NCBI RefSeq assembly: GCF_014306625.1 | Contig: NZ_JACRYL010000003.1 | Span: forward strand, 91,132 to 155,131 | Direction of reading: 5' to 3' | From: Pedobacter fastidiosus | Lineage (GTDB): Bacteria; Bacteroidota; Bacteroidia; Sphingobacteriales; Sphingobacteriaceae | Length of the DNA stretch: 64,000 bases | Shown: in pieces, positions 1 to 8,583 of the stretch | Position numbering within the stretch: position 1 is the first letter of the stretch | Layout: the number at the start of each line of letters is the position of its first letter | The notes under the pieces: model-generated | What the model was told of the DNA's origin: nothing | Databases searched by the model: none | The model's input: the letters and a program-made list of their open reading frames with translations, nothing else | Made by a program: the position numbers and the translations under genes

Positions 1-771
1 TGTCAATCTGGCCACCCAGGTGGATCACTTGGCTGTGCCGATTTTTTTACCGCCTTATATTTTGAGGTTTTGAACCACAAAAAGGAATTCAGTATGGACG
101 GCGTTGGCGAAGATTTATTCTTCCTATCTAACGGACACATTTCACCAGTTTGGTACAGTACACTTGCACACGCAGGTTATTTCGATAAAAGTGAATTGGC
201 AACTTTCCGTAAGTTAAATTCCAGATTACAAGGACACCCGACTACTCACGAGCATTTACCAGGAATTCGTATTGCTTCTGGATCATTAGGTCAGGGTATG
301 TCTGTTGCCATTGGTGCAGCATTAACCAAAAGATTAAATGGTGATAATTCTTATGTTTTTACATTACATGGTGATGGAGAATTACAGGAAGGACAAAATT
401 GGGAAGCTGCAATGTTTGCGCCTTTTCATGAAATGGATCGTTTAATTTGCAGTGTTGATTACAATGGACAGCAAATTGATGGCCCAACCAAAAAAGTACT
501 TTCTTTAGATAGCCTTCAAGCTAAATTTGAAGCTTTTGGATGGCATGTAATCAATACCGATGGTAACGATATGCAATCTATTGTTGAAGGCTTACATTAT
601 GCTAAAACTTTAACAGGAAAAGGTAAACCAATTTTAAATTTAATGAGTACTCAAATGGGTGCTGGTGTAGATTATATGATGGGTTCTCATAAATGGCACG
701 GAACAGCGCCAAATGATGAGCAATTGGCATTAGCTTTGGCACAATTACCAGAAACTTTAGGGGATTACTAA
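1..771 (+). CDS. Transketolase, N-terminal (ThDP-binding) subunit, 5'-truncated by the window
   Basis: This is the first half of a split transketolase, which moves two-carbon ketol units in the non-oxidative pentose phosphate pathway in the cytosol. The frame is open from base 1, so the true start lies upstream. The visible 256 residues begin with the conserved SGHPGGSLG motif at about residues 3-11. The thiamine-diphosphate motif runs from GDG at 124-126 to an Asn near 155 (DYNGQ). The C-terminal half of the enzyme is the next gene downstream, as is usual for two-gene transketolases. The stop codon TAA coincides with the first bases of a palindromic repeat element. The TTG at position 70 is an internal codon, not a start, because homology continues upstream of it. 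Confidence 0.95.
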   Translation, partial: CQSGHPGGSLGCADFFTALYFEVLNHKKEFSMDGVGEDLFFLSNGHISPVWYSTLAHAGYFDKSELATFRKLNSRLQGHPTTHEHLPGIRIASGSLGQGMSVAIGAALTKRLNGDNSYVFTLHGDGELQEGQNWEAAMFAPFHEMDRLICSVDYNGQQIDGPTKKVLSLDSLQAKFEAFGWHVINTDGNDMQSIVEGLHYAKTLTGKGKPILNLMSTQMGAGVDYMMGSHKWHGTAPNDEQLALALAQLPETLGDY

Positions 772-893
772 CCCCCTAGCCCCTGAAGGGGGAACTATTA
801 GCAGGGTAAAAATATATTATCCAAATTCCTAACAAGGAATAAATCACATTTAATTTAATTAACAAATGAAGCCCCTTTAGGGGTTTGGGGTTA
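769..893. repeat. Inverted pair of C/G-rich REP-like units (REPIN-like element, copy 1)
   Basis: Two units of the form TA(A/G)CCCC, a short gap, then CCCCT.AAGGGG lie in opposite orientation at about 769-795 and 870-893, with about 75 bp of unrelated AT-rich sequence between them. The left unit begins on the TAA stop of the transketolase N subunit. Similar inverted pairs occur at 26916-27061 and 30345-30488, which marks this as a dispersed element and not a local terminator. It separates two transketolase genes that probably work as one operon. Confidence 0.75.
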
Positions 894-941
894 TGAAAAC
901 CTGCGAAGCAAGCTTGAACTCCTTTAAAAAAATATAAGACC

Positions 942-1898
942 GTGAAAAAATACACATACACAGAAAAAAAAGATACACGTTCGGGTTTTGGTGCTGGTTT
1001 ACATGAGGCAGGACAGAAAAACGAAAATGTAGTTGCCTTATGTGCTGATTTAGTTGGATCGCTTAAAATGGAGGCTTTTATTAAAGAATTCCCTGAGCGA
1101 TTTACACAAGTTGGTATTGCAGAAGCAAACATGATTGGTATTGCTGCAGGTATGACCATTGGGGGCAAGATTCCTTTTACTGGAACTTTTGCAAACTTTT
1201 CTACTGGTCGCGTTTACGATCAGATTCGTCAATCTGTTGCTTATTCAAATAAAAATGTTAAAATCTGTGCATCTCACGCAGGCTTAACTTTAGGCGAAGA
1301 TGGTGCAACGCACCAAATTTTAGAAGATATCGGTTTAATGAAAATGTTGCCAGGAATGGTAGTTATCAATCCTTGCGATTACAACCAAACCAAAGCGGCA
1401 ACTTTAGCCATTGCTGAATACGAAGGCCCTGTTTACTTACGTTTCGGTCGCCCGGTAATTCCTGTATTTACAGATCCTGATCAAAAATTTGAGATTGGTA
1501 AAGCTTGGATGGTTAACGAAGGTACTGATGTAACAATTATTGCAACTGGCCACATGGTTTGGAAAGCAATAGAAGCTGGAGAGAAATTAGCAGAATTGGG
1601 CATCGATGCGGAAATTATAAATATCCACACGATTAAACCTTTGGACGATGAAGCCATCTTAAAATCAGTAAAGAAAACCGGATGTGTGGTAACTTGCGAA
1701 GAGCATAACAAATTTGGTGGCTTAGGCGAAAGCGTAGCACGTTTATTAACTACAGAATTGCCAACTCCACAAGAGTTTGTAGCCACTAATGATACTTTTG
1801 GCGAAAGCGGAACTCCTGATCAATTAATGGCTAAATATGGCTTAGATGCCGTTAACATTGTTGAAGCAGTTCAAAAAGTAATCGGTAGAAAAAAATAA
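942..1898 (+). CDS. Transketolase, C-terminal (pyrimidine-binding) subunit
   Basis: This is the second half of the split transketolase: a pyrimidine-binding domain (about residues 10-175) followed by the transketolase C-terminal domain (about 190-310). Residues in the GIAEAN motif include Glu61, the family's conserved glutamate that activates thiamine diphosphate across the subunit interface. The length of 318 residues fits this half. The start chosen is GTG at 942, preceded by an A-rich stretch, and no in-frame ATG gives a better N-terminus. It lies 170 bp after the N-terminal subunit gene. Most of that gap is an inserted repeat pair, so co-transcription is inferred. Confidence 0.94.
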   Translation: MKKYTYTEKKDTRSGFGAGLHEAGQKNENVVALCADLVGSLKMEAFIKEFPERFTQVGIAEANMIGIAAGMTIGGKIPFTGTFANFSTGRVYDQIRQSVAYSNKNVKICASHAGLTLGEDGATHQILEDIGLMKMLPGMVVINPCDYNQTKAATLAIAEYEGPVYLRFGRPVIPVFTDPDQKFEIGKAWMVNEGTDVTIIATGHMVWKAIEAGEKLAELGIDAEIINIHTIKPLDDEAILKSVKKTGCVVTCEEHNKFGGLGESVARLLTTELPTPQEFVATNDTFGESGTPDQLMAKYGLDAVNIVEAVQKVIGRKK

Positions 1899-1909
1899 AT
1901 ATTAAAGTT

Positions 1910-1976
1910 AACCACAAGGACACGAATAAACACTGGCCACAACAGCTTAGTGCAATTTGTGTCTTTGTGGTTTTTA
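1910..1976 (+). terminator. Rho-independent terminator after transketolase
   Basis: A 17-bp stem pairs 1910-1926 with 1956-1972. It contains two G-U wobbles, has a 29-nt loop, and is followed by a T-run. It closes the transketolase operon 10 bp before the next gene. Confidence 0.7.
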
Positions 1977-1986
1977 ATTGTTATAA

Positions 1987-2547
1987 ATGAAACAAGTTGA
2001 AGATTCGGAAATTCTTGCAATGTTTGCCGTCGAGAAAACTCGGAACGAAGCCTTTAACCTGCTTTTAAAAAAATATCAGCAAAAAATTTACTGGCACATC
2101 CGTAGGTTAGTGCTTAACCACGATGATTGTGATGATTTGCTTCAGGAAGTGTTCGTTAAAGTTTGGAAAAACTTAGATAAATTTAGAAGTGATTCACAAC
2201 TGTACACTTGGATTTATAGAATCGCGACGAATGAATCCATTACTTTTTTAAACAAGCAAAAACAGCGTAACAATACTCCATTGGATGAAGTTTCGTCAGA
2301 GCTTGCAGATAATCTTGTGGCTTCATCTTATTTTAATGGCGATAAGCTAGAGCTCAAACTTCAAAAAGCGATTCTTACCTTACCTGAAAAACAACGGATT
2401 ATCTTCAATATGAAATATTTTGATGATATGAAATATGAAGAAATATCTGAAGTACTTGGAACGTCTGTTGGTGCTTTAAAAGCATCATTTCACATTGCGG
2501 CCAAAAAAATTGAAGCAATTATTACAAATGATGAAATAGACTATTAA
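1987..2547 (+). CDS. RNA polymerase sigma factor, ECF (sigma-70) family
   Basis: This alternative sigma factor of 186 residues redirects RNA polymerase to a small regulon. Sigma region 2 spans about residues 20-90 and includes the DCDDLLQEVFVKVWKNL core-binding helix and a TWIYRIATN segment. Region 4 (about 127-180) has the EKQRIIFNMKYFDDMKYEEI helix-turn-helix. It is the first gene of a three-gene unit with a single-pass membrane protein and a secreted Spy-like protein. That context suggests the membrane partner holds the sigma factor in check, although it carries no recognised anti-sigma domain. The ATG start is 10 bp after the upstream terminator. Confidence 0.93.
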   Translation: MKQVEDSEILAMFAVEKTRNEAFNLLLKKYQQKIYWHIRRLVLNHDDCDDLLQEVFVKVWKNLDKFRSDSQLYTWIYRIATNESITFLNKQKQRNNTPLDEVSSELADNLVASSYFNGDKLELKLQKAILTLPEKQRIIFNMKYFDDMKYEEISEVLGTSVGALKASFHIAAKKIEAIITNDEIDY

Positions 2548-2580
2548 ACCTTTTGATCTTAATTGTATCATATATCTGTG

Positions 2581-3237
2581 ATGAACGAAAATATAGAAAA
2601 TAACGATTGGATTAACGAAGCTCCTGCCCTTGCGGCTTTGGGGAAACGTAACCCTTTCTCCGTTCCTGATGGATATTTCGAAAATTGTGATGAGGCTATT
2701 TTTTCTTCCATTTTTATTGATGGAATTAAGCAAAATACAAAAGACAATAGTTTTGAAGTTCCTCAAAATTATTTCGAAGAATTAACGGAACGCATTGAAA
2801 CGCATGTAGCATTAAGTCAAATTGTTAAACCTGAAAATGCTTTTGCAGTTCCAGAAAATTATTTTGATACGCTACAAAACAAAATTGCCGCTAAAATTGC
2901 AGCAACTGAAGTTAAAAAAGAAGCAAAGATTATCCCTTTATGGAGAAAAAGCTTTGTTAAGTATGCAAGTGCCGCATGCTTTTTACTCATAGCCTCTTTT
3001 GGATTATATTTCTATCAGAATAACACTTTAACAGAAACACTTCCAGTATTATCGGCTGACGTTTCTACGGAACAAATGTTGTACGATATTGATGAAAGTA
3101 CAATTATTGAGCACATCGAATCCCAAAATGTTAATTCATCGGTAACCAATGCCAAATCTGCGTCAGATACAGAAATGGAAAACTACATCCTGAACAACTA
3201 CTCTTCGAGTGATTTAACTCAGGAATTAAACAATTAA
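2581..3237 (+). CDS. Single-pass membrane protein with a triple VPxxYF repeat, putative anti-sigma partner
   Basis: The 218-residue protein has a soluble N-terminal part, one membrane helix (about residues 126-146, ASAACFLLIASFGLYFY) and a C-terminal part that would be periplasmic. The N-terminal part holds three spaced copies of a short motif, NPFSVPDGYF (24-33), NSFEVPQNYF (56-65) and NAFAVPENYF (86-95). The orientation fits an anti-sigma factor that binds the upstream ECF sigma with its cytoplasmic part, but I see no ZAS or HXXXC zinc motif. I chose ATG 2581 over the TTG 18 bp upstream. It is 33 bp downstream of the sigma gene and 5 bp upstream of the next gene, so an operon is likely. Confidence 0.8.
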   Translation: MNENIENNDWINEAPALAALGKRNPFSVPDGYFENCDEAIFSSIFIDGIKQNTKDNSFEVPQNYFEELTERIETHVALSQIVKPENAFAVPENYFDTLQNKIAAKIAATEVKKEAKIIPLWRKSFVKYASAACFLLIASFGLYFYQNNTLTETLPVLSADVSTEQMLYDIDESTIIEHIESQNVNSSVTNAKSASDTEMENYILNNYSSSDLTQELNN

Positions 3238-3242
3238 TTAAT

Positions 3243-3680
3243 ATGAAGAATTTATTTTTCGCCACTTTATTGTTTCTATTACCAACCATGCTTAGGGCTC
3301 AAAAACCAAGAGGAGAAGAAATAGAATCCCTTAAGATTGCCTACTTTACACAAAAGCTTGATTTATCACCAGATGAGGCAAAGATCTTTTGGCCAATTTA
3401 TAATGAGATGCAACGCGAGCAAATGGCTTTGCGCAAAGAAAGGATGCAAAAAATGATCTCTTTTCGTAAGGTAACGGAAATTGATAATTTAACAGATGCA
3501 CAGGTTCAAAGTTTAATAACCAGCGAACTTGATTTCAGACAGAGAGACCTTAATCTAGAAAAGAAATATTACAATAAGTTTAAATCTTCCTTGCCGATTA
3601 AAATAGTAGGAAAATATTTTAGAGCTCAAGAATCATTTAAGCGAGAGTTGCTTAATAGATACAAAGGCGGACCGAAATAA
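3243..3680 (+). CDS. Secreted Spy/LTXXQ-like protein, third gene of the ECF unit
   Basis: A protein of 145 residues with a signal peptide (about 1-19, ending in LRAQ) and an otherwise all-helical, charged mature part. The segment LDLSPDEAKIFWPIYNEMQ followed by QREQMALRKERMQKM resembles the periplasmic Spy/CpxP-type fold (LTPEQ-like repeats). Similar proteins commonly follow ECF sigma genes in Bacteroidota and have been labelled sensors of the sigma factor. A periplasmic stress-sensing or chaperone role is inferred from that context. It starts 5 bp after the membrane protein gene and is followed by a strong terminator. Confidence 0.8.
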   Translation: MKNLFFATLLFLLPTMLRAQKPRGEEIESLKIAYFTQKLDLSPDEAKIFWPIYNEMQREQMALRKERMQKMISFRKVTEIDNLTDAQVQSLITSELDFRQRDLNLEKKYYNKFKSSLPIKIVGKYFRAQESFKRELLNRYKGGPK

Positions 3681-3681
3681 T

Positions 3682-3718
3682 AAAAAAGACTTAGTTAGAC
3701 GCTAAGTCTTTTTTTGTT
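3682..3718 (+). terminator. Rho-independent terminator of the ECF sigma operon
   Basis: A perfect 13-bp stem (3682-3694 with 3702-3714) has a 7-nt loop and runs into a T-tract. It also lies between convergent genes, so it may act on both strands. Confidence 0.85.
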
Positions 3719-3787
3719 TTGGTTGCCAATTAAAATAATTAATATACTAATAATCCCTAGTTTCCTAAGTTGTTCTTTTTTCATTTA

Positions 3788-6424
3788 TTAGAACTGAAAG
3801 CTAACTTTAAACATAAACATTCTGCCTCTTAAAGTATAATCTGAATTAATGAATATATTATTAAGATAAGAATAACTACTGTAAGTTTTAGTGTTAAAAA
3901 TATTCGAAATCGTAGCGGAGAAATCGAGCTTTGGCTTACTTATACTTTTCTGAAAAGAATAATCTGCAAAAAAATAAGTCAAACCTTTACCAGTTTTTGC
4001 GTTATTGTAATAATGTTCAATACTTAGATTCGTTTGAAAATCCTTTTCTAAAAAATATTTAAAATTGAAATCCTGCTTTAGAAGTTTGATCGGAGTAAAG
4101 TCAAAATCTTGCTCTAATATCTTGCTTGAGTTTTTATTTACCATCAGATCTAGTATATATTTAAGCGTTATATTTTCACCAACTTTTGACGTTAAGTTTG
4201 TTCCTAAACTATATGTTTTGCTAGTAAAACCAGCTAGAACATTCTGCTGTAATTGATTCATTTTAATCACATTATAAGCAAGTGATAAATCAAATGAGGT
4301 TTTTAGTCCTAAATAGTATTTATTAATATTCCAGCTAAAGGTTAAATCATTAGTCGGATTATTTTGTGCAATCGCTACTTTTGTGTTAAGCACTCCATCA
4401 AATATTGTACTCATTAATACATTCGTTACACTTTTTGAGTAATCCACAGTTAAATTTGAATACACGGCATTAATAATATTTTTATACCCAATATGATAGG
4501 ATAAATTTTTAGTTATCGTTTCTTGTAAGGGTACGTTATTATTAATCAAACTCCTATAATCCATCAAGATATAAGATGCATTATATTCGTTATCAAAATT
4601 ATTAGAAGTTGATAAATTAATATTTGTCTCCCAAAAAGTGCTTGGCTTATATAAGATACTAATATTTGGGTTTAAGTACCATCGGTTATCTTTTTGTTTT
4701 TTATCAATATTGCTATTTATTAAAGTATTTGAGCTTATTTTCATCCCTGTAGAAAAATTAAACCTTCCATGAGATAAATTTAAATTTGCATCATTATAAA
4801 ACTTCAATCTATTTCGTTGAATCAGATTTTTAAAATTACCAATAACAGGATTGAATTCTCCATTTTCTTCAAGGCCCAAATTATTTTCAAGTGCTTGGGA
4901 AAGAAAAGTTATACCGAATTTATTCGCAAAAGAAAAGATACCCAACTTTTTAGTAAATGAGCCAAAGTTATTAGTGTAAAAGCTTCTGCGTTGGATGGTT
5001 TGAAATAATTTATCATATATTCTATCTGAATTTAAAATATCCTCATATGGGCCAGGAGTTATAGATAAGTTCTGAGGTAAATTAGTAAAGCTAGTAAAAG
5101 ATGTAATTCCTATTAAATTATTTTCCAAATTAATAATAGAATTCAGATCATTTATCAAGTTGATAAATGGATTTATTAATTTTTGATTAATCCCCGATGA
5201 TATTAAATCTTCGGCCTTACTGTAAACTCTTTGAAATTTTAATGAGTTTTTTAGATACACTTTATTGGTATTTGCTTGTACTGTCAAGCCAGCTAGGATC
5301 TTGGAATAACTACTTAAACCAATATGATTTTCGTTTATAATTATTGTATCTTCTGGCAAATAAATTTTTGTTACTGAATTAGCGGTGTCTGTTAATCTAT
5401 CATTTTCATATGCGAGATTAACTTTTAAATCTAATAGCTTACTTAAGCCAAACAAATAATTGCTACTACCTAATAAGTTATTATTAAACCAAAATCTTGA
5501 TTGATTAATTGGAGGCGTACTCGCTTTAACTAAATGCACCAAATCTTGCTTGATACTACCGCTTTCTGATAAACTAACAGAATAATTTTGCTCATTCAGT
5601 TCTTGATCTAAGTTTATTCCAATATTGTTATATTTCAATGAATTTATAAACTGTACATTTTTCTTAAATTTTAAGAGGGTCAGACCATTATCAGTAGAAA
5701 AAGGAGAAAAGCCTAACCCTAAATGTCCGTTGCCAAGTAAATGAAGCTTAGAATCTTTATTTAATTTAATATTGATTGCAGCACGATCGGATTGTTCCAG
5801 TCCTTTTAAAAGTTTAATTGGCTGATGGTTTTGTAAAAGCTGTACCTGATCAACAGCATCAACTGGCAAATTATTGCTTGCAATATTATATCGATCCTCC
5901 AACAAATCTTTACCCTCTATGTAAAACTTATTTATTGGTTTGTTATTAAATAGAATCTGTCCGTATTCTGTTACTTTTATCCCAGGGATCTTTTTTATCA
6001 CATCTAAAATTACTCGATCACTTTTATCCGAGAATGATTTGGCATTGTAGCTTATCGTATCTCCATTTAATTGAATAGATTTTTGTCTCACAACAACATC
6101 TGGCAATATATTTACGGCTGTTTGAAGGGAAAAATTAATGATCTGATTTGGCTTATTAGAAAGAAATTTTGTAAGTTTTGCAAAACCAATGCAGTTAATT
6201 TCCAATCTCAAACTATCTGCACTACTTGGATAAGAAATTAAAAAATCTCCCTTTTCATTTGAAATAGAATAAGAAATTACTTCATCACTATTATTTTTAA
6301 ATAAAATGATATTGGCATTTTCAACAAAATCATTTTGTCCACTCTTTATTTTACCTTTAATTATACTCTGCGAGTATGATACGAATGAGCAAAAAATGAA
6401 AACAATAAAAAGAATAGTTCTCAA
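3788..6424 (-). CDS. TonB-dependent-receptor-like outer-membrane barrel (module A)
   Basis: An 878-residue outer-membrane protein. It has a signal peptide (about 1-18, ending SYSQ), a carboxypeptidase-regulatory-like beta-sandwich (about 19-100), a plug-like region (about 105-215, with VILDVIKKIPGIKV) and a long beta-barrel ending in an aromatic F-Q-F terminus. It lacks the SusC VVVGYGT box, so it belongs to the outer-membrane beta-barrel family that accompanies GLPGLI proteins. The start is TTG at 6424, directly after the TAA of the upstream GLPGLI gene, so translation is probably coupled. Its substrate is unknown. A paralogue with the same architecture is at 8584-11214. No terminator is obvious on its 3' side beyond the convergent hairpin at 3682-3718. 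Confidence 0.85.
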   Translation of the reverse strand: MRTILFIVFIFCSFVSYSQSIIKGKIKSGQNDFVENANIILFKNNSDEVISYSISNEKGDFLISYPSSADSLRLEINCIGFAKLTKFLSNKPNQIINFSLQTAVNILPDVVVRQKSIQLNGDTISYNAKSFSDKSDRVILDVIKKIPGIKVTEYGQILFNNKPINKFYIEGKDLLEDRYNIASNNLPVDAVDQVQLLQNHQPIKLLKGLEQSDRAAINIKLNKDSKLHLLGNGHLGLGFSPFSTDNGLTLLKFKKNVQFINSLKYNNIGINLDQELNEQNYSVSLSESGSIKQDLVHLVKASTPPINQSRFWFNNNLLGSSNYLFGLSKLLDLKVNLAYENDRLTDTANSVTKIYLPEDTIIINENHIGLSSYSKILAGLTVQANTNKVYLKNSLKFQRVYSKAEDLISSGINQKLINPFINLINDLNSIINLENNLIGITSFTSFTNLPQNLSITPGPYEDILNSDRIYDKLFQTIQRRSFYTNNFGSFTKKLGIFSFANKFGITFLSQALENNLGLEENGEFNPVIGNFKNLIQRNRLKFYNDANLNLSHGRFNFSTGMKISSNTLINSNIDKKQKDNRWYLNPNISILYKPSTFWETNINLSTSNNFDNEYNASYILMDYRSLINNNVPLQETITKNLSYHIGYKNIINAVYSNLTVDYSKSVTNVLMSTIFDGVLNTKVAIAQNNPTNDLTFSWNINKYYLGLKTSFDLSLAYNVIKMNQLQQNVLAGFTSKTYSLGTNLTSKVGENITLKYILDLMVNKNSSKILEQDFDFTPIKLLKQDFNFKYFLEKDFQTNLSIEHYYNNAKTGKGLTYFFADYSFQKSISKPKLDFSATISNIFNTKTYSSYSYLNNIFINSDYTLRGRMFMFKVSFQF

Positions 6425-7174
6425 TTAGTTACTAGCTTTTTCAAAACTTCCCCCACCTGGAATTTTACCTGATTTAAGTAAGTTTTCGTTATTCACTTTT
6501 GCTCTATCAAATTGAGCTTTTGTAACCAAAGCGTATGGCCAAATAACAATTTCCTTATTATCTTTTCTACTGAAATTAGTTGAGATTAATTCAGCATCCC
6601 AACCTAAACTATTATTGGCTTTAACGATCAAACCGGGCAGACCGTTATAATAAAAAGGACCTTCTTGGAAAGGAATTTCTGGACAAAACCATACAGTACT
6701 TTTAATTTTCCCAATGGTGGCTTGCGCCTTAATGCACAATAATTTATTAATTACTTTTTTTTCATTCGTAATTATCCATTTTGTATTACCCAAACTATCT
6801 CTAACATAACCTAATCCCTGATCGCTAAAATATTCTGTTATTATTATTTTCTTGCTTAAATAATCCTTAATGGTATAAAACTTATATAGTGTAGTTTTAA
6901 AATCCTCCTTACTAGTTTCTACTGGTACATTTGATTCTTGAGCTTTTTTATATTTATCTTCAAATGCATTCATCATTTCCACAAAACCATAGCTATAAAA
7001 GAAACTATTTTTTTTTGTAATGTCTAGTTGGCAAACATCGTCGATAATTACATCTTTATCTACAGTACATTTCACTTTATATTTTACACTCGCAATAATT
7101 ATCGTATTTTTTTGAGCATTTATTATATTGCAAATTGATATTAATGGAAATAGTAGAATTAGAATTTTTTTCAT
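6425..7174 (-). CDS. GLPGLI family protein (module A, second copy)
   Basis: A secreted protein of 249 residues with a signal peptide (about 1-20) and the family signature GLPGLI at 178-183. Upstream of it lie the family's conserved KWIITNEKK and VWFCPEIP.QEGP segments. Members are found almost only in Bacteroidota and have no established function. Those I recall often sit beside TonB-receptor-like barrels, as here, so a periplasmic accessory role for the barrel is plausible. Its stop codon abuts the start of the barrel gene. A second GLPGLI gene precedes it by 103 bp and aligns over its whole length, which suggests a tandem duplication. Confidence 0.88.
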   Translation of the reverse strand: MKKILILLFPLISICNIINAQKNTIIIASVKYKVKCTVDKDVIIDDVCQLDITKKNSFFYSYGFVEMMNAFEDKYKKAQESNVPVETSKEDFKTTLYKFYTIKDYLSKKIIITEYFSDQGLGYVRDSLGNTKWIITNEKKVINKLLCIKAQATIGKIKSTVWFCPEIPFQEGPFYYNGLPGLIVKANNSLGWDAELISTNFSRKDNKEIVIWPYALVTKAQFDRAKVNNENLLKSGKIPGGGSFEKASN

Positions 7175-7277
7175 GATTATGTTTTAAATAATTTGGAGAT
7201 TTTAAAATTCTCCCAATCATGTAATAGTTGCTCAATAGGCTTAAAACATTGATAGAATTTTTAAACAACTAAATTCT

Positions 7278-8021
7278 CTAATTTTTGCTTTTTTCAAGCT
7301 TGTCGCCATTTGACTGAATCCCTTCCTTGAAATCCGCATTCTCATTTTGTTTAGCCTTTTTTATTTTCTCTTCGGTTACTAAAATGTAATCGTTACCGAA
7401 GTTTTTAGAATTGTTATTTGTCGTATTATAAATAGATAAAACAGTTGCATTCCAACCCATTGTGCTACTTGCCTGCAGAATTAGCCCAGGTAATCCGTAG
7501 AAATAAAAGGGCCCTTCGCTTATTGGTATATCCTTACAAAACCAAGCAGTTATCAAACTTGTGTCCTTCTTCATATGTGCTTTATAACACACGTAGCTTC
7601 CAATCATTTTTTTTTGATTGGTTATATTCCATCTTTTTGTGGAGAGACTATCCTTAATATAGCCCAATCTCTGATCGCCGATTTCTTCAACAACAATTGC
7701 CTTTTTCAAAGTATATTTTTTTATAATTTGAAATGGGTACAAGTTCGATTTTAATTCCTTTTGAGTAAGATCTATATTACCGCCGCCAGATGCAATTATA
7801 TTCTGCAATTTTGCATCAATGACTCTGTGGTTTTCAACAGAACCATAACTATAAAAATAGCTTTCATTTTTAGTTAGATATAATTCACAAATATCATCAA
7901 CAATCTTTTTATTATTTTTTATAAATGTTACTTGGTATTTAATTGTTGTTTTTGGTTTCGGTGTTTGTGCATTTGTATAAAATGCAATTAATATGAGCCA
8001 TAGGGTAAGTGTTTTTTTCAT
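7278..8021 (-). CDS. GLPGLI family protein (module A, first copy)
   Basis: A secreted protein of 247 residues with a signal peptide (about 1-19, ending TNAQ) and GLPGLI at 176-181 preceded by AWFCKDIPISEGPFYFY. It shares with the next gene the motifs DDIC(E/Q)L, SYFYSYG/FFYSYG and GDQRLGY/SDQGLGY, so the two are tandem paralogues. I start it at ATG 8021. An alternative TTG 24 bp upstream would add eight residues before a typical signal peptide. It follows the small secreted gene 8080-8436 by about 58 bp, and that gap holds a 12-bp perfect hairpin. It probably belongs to one transcript with that gene, the next GLPGLI gene and the barrel. Confidence 0.88.
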   Translation of the reverse strand: MKKTLTLWLILIAFYTNAQTPKPKTTIKYQVTFIKNNKKIVDDICELYLTKNESYFYSYGSVENHRVIDAKLQNIIASGGGNIDLTQKELKSNLYPFQIIKKYTLKKAIVVEEIGDQRLGYIKDSLSTKRWNITNQKKMIGSYVCYKAHMKKDTSLITAWFCKDIPISEGPFYFYGLPGLILQASSTMGWNATVLSIYNTTNNNSKNFGNDYILVTEEKIKKAKQNENADFKEGIQSNGDKLEKSKN

Positions 8022-8036
8022 TTTTGTTTCTCTTGA

Positions 8037-8073
8037 ATACTGCAAGGATATATTCGTTATTTCCTTGCAGTAT
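8037..8073 (-). other. Intercistronic hairpin between small secreted gene and GLPGLI gene (module A)
   Basis: A perfect 12-bp inverted repeat, ATACTGCAAGGA at 8037-8048 and its complement at 8062-8073, with a 13-nt loop and no T-run. A similarly placed hairpin exists in module B at 12007-12040. It may set the ratio of small protein to downstream products by partial termination or RNA stabilisation; this is inferred. Confidence 0.7.
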
Positions 8074-8079
8074 ATGTAT

Positions 8080-8436
8080 TTAAGGTTGAAATATTAATTC
8101 CGGTTCAGATACCAATTCTAATGATTCACGCTCATTAGTTTCATCTAGTCGATATTCAATAAAGTTAGTTATCTGAGTCTTTGCAGTACCGCATGCTTTA
8201 TTTGATTTATCTATTAAGGCATTTAACCGACCTGCGACACTAAAGGGATTATTAGTGTTGATTACAAAATTCCATTTCACTCCACAATCGCTTACATAAC
8301 TTCCAGTTATTCTTAAAAGCTCAAATTTTTTATTAGTCGCTAACTTTGGAATAGTCTTAATTCCGTCGTTTGCTACACTAGCAAACGCACTTACACTCAC
8401 GAAGCACATCATTGCAATAAATAATAGTTTTTTCAT
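8080..8436 (-). CDS. Small secreted protein, two cysteines (module A)
   Basis: A protein of 118 residues with a clear signal peptide (MKKLLFIAMMCFVSVSAFA, about 1-19) and a mature part of about 99 residues. The mature part holds two cysteines (SDCGVKW and KACGTAK) that could form one disulfide. I recognise no domain. The signal peptide and the DNA upstream are nearly identical to those of the small gene at 12047-12277, while the mature sequences do not resemble each other. The gene is first in the minus-strand unit with two GLPGLI genes and a barrel, under a promoter with two LytTR-type direct repeats. It could be a secreted effector, a ligand or a surface subunit; none of these is demonstrated. 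Confidence 0.75.
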   Translation of the reverse strand: MKKLLFIAMMCFVSVSAFASVANDGIKTIPKLATNKKFELLRITGSYVSDCGVKWNFVINTNNPFSVAGRLNALIDKSNKACGTAKTQITNFIEYRLDETNERESLELVSEPELIFQP

Positions 8437-8473
8437 TGTTTTTTGTTTAAGGTTTATATTTAATTAATTACCT

Positions 8474-8481
8474 CAAACCTA
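8474..8481 (-). promoter_or_regulatory. -7 promoter element of module A
   Basis: On the minus strand this reads TAGGTTTG, matching the Bacteroidota -7 consensus TAnnTTTG. It lies about 38 bp upstream of the small gene's ATG. No good -33 TTG is present, as expected for an activator-dependent promoter. Confidence 0.65.
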
Positions 8482-8529
8482 TGCTGTAAAAAACTAAAGT
8501 AAAAATTTCTGCACCAACAACCATCGAAA

Positions 8530-8560
8530 CGACATGAACAACAAACGAGGCGACATGAAC
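8530..8560 (-). promoter_or_regulatory. Tandem direct repeats, putative LytTR binding site (module A)
   Basis: On the minus strand, GTTCATGTCG occurs twice (8551-8560 and 8530-8539), with starts exactly 21 bp apart. That puts both on the same face of the helix, the usual layout for LytTR-type activators. The proximal copy lies about 50 bp upstream of the -7 element. The same pair with the same spacing is at 12371-12401, beside a LytTR regulator gene. Confidence 0.7.
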
Positions 8561-8583
8561 GACATAATTTCACTTTTGAAATT

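Larger units (their letters stand above)
8381..8566 (-). repeat. Duplicated leader module, copy A (promoter plus signal-peptide codons)
   Basis: About 186 bp covering the direct repeats, the -7 element, the 5' UTR and the signal-peptide codons are closely similar to 12222-12407. Similarity ends abruptly at the codons after the signal peptide on one side and just past the distal direct repeat on the other. Confidence 0.85.

Noticed and set aside
776..1168. Minus-strand open frame overlapping the repeat pair and transketolase C subunit
   Set aside because: It lies antisense to a secure gene and its protein is low-complexity with no domain.
1..1898. Transketolase as a frameshifted single gene
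   Set aside because: The two halves end and start at the natural domain boundary and each has its own start or stop, as in known split transketolases.
7077..7268. Open frame on the minus strand between the two module A GLPGLI genes
   Set aside because: It overlaps the start of the second GLPGLI gene and encodes a composition typical of chance AT-rich reading, with no signal or domain.
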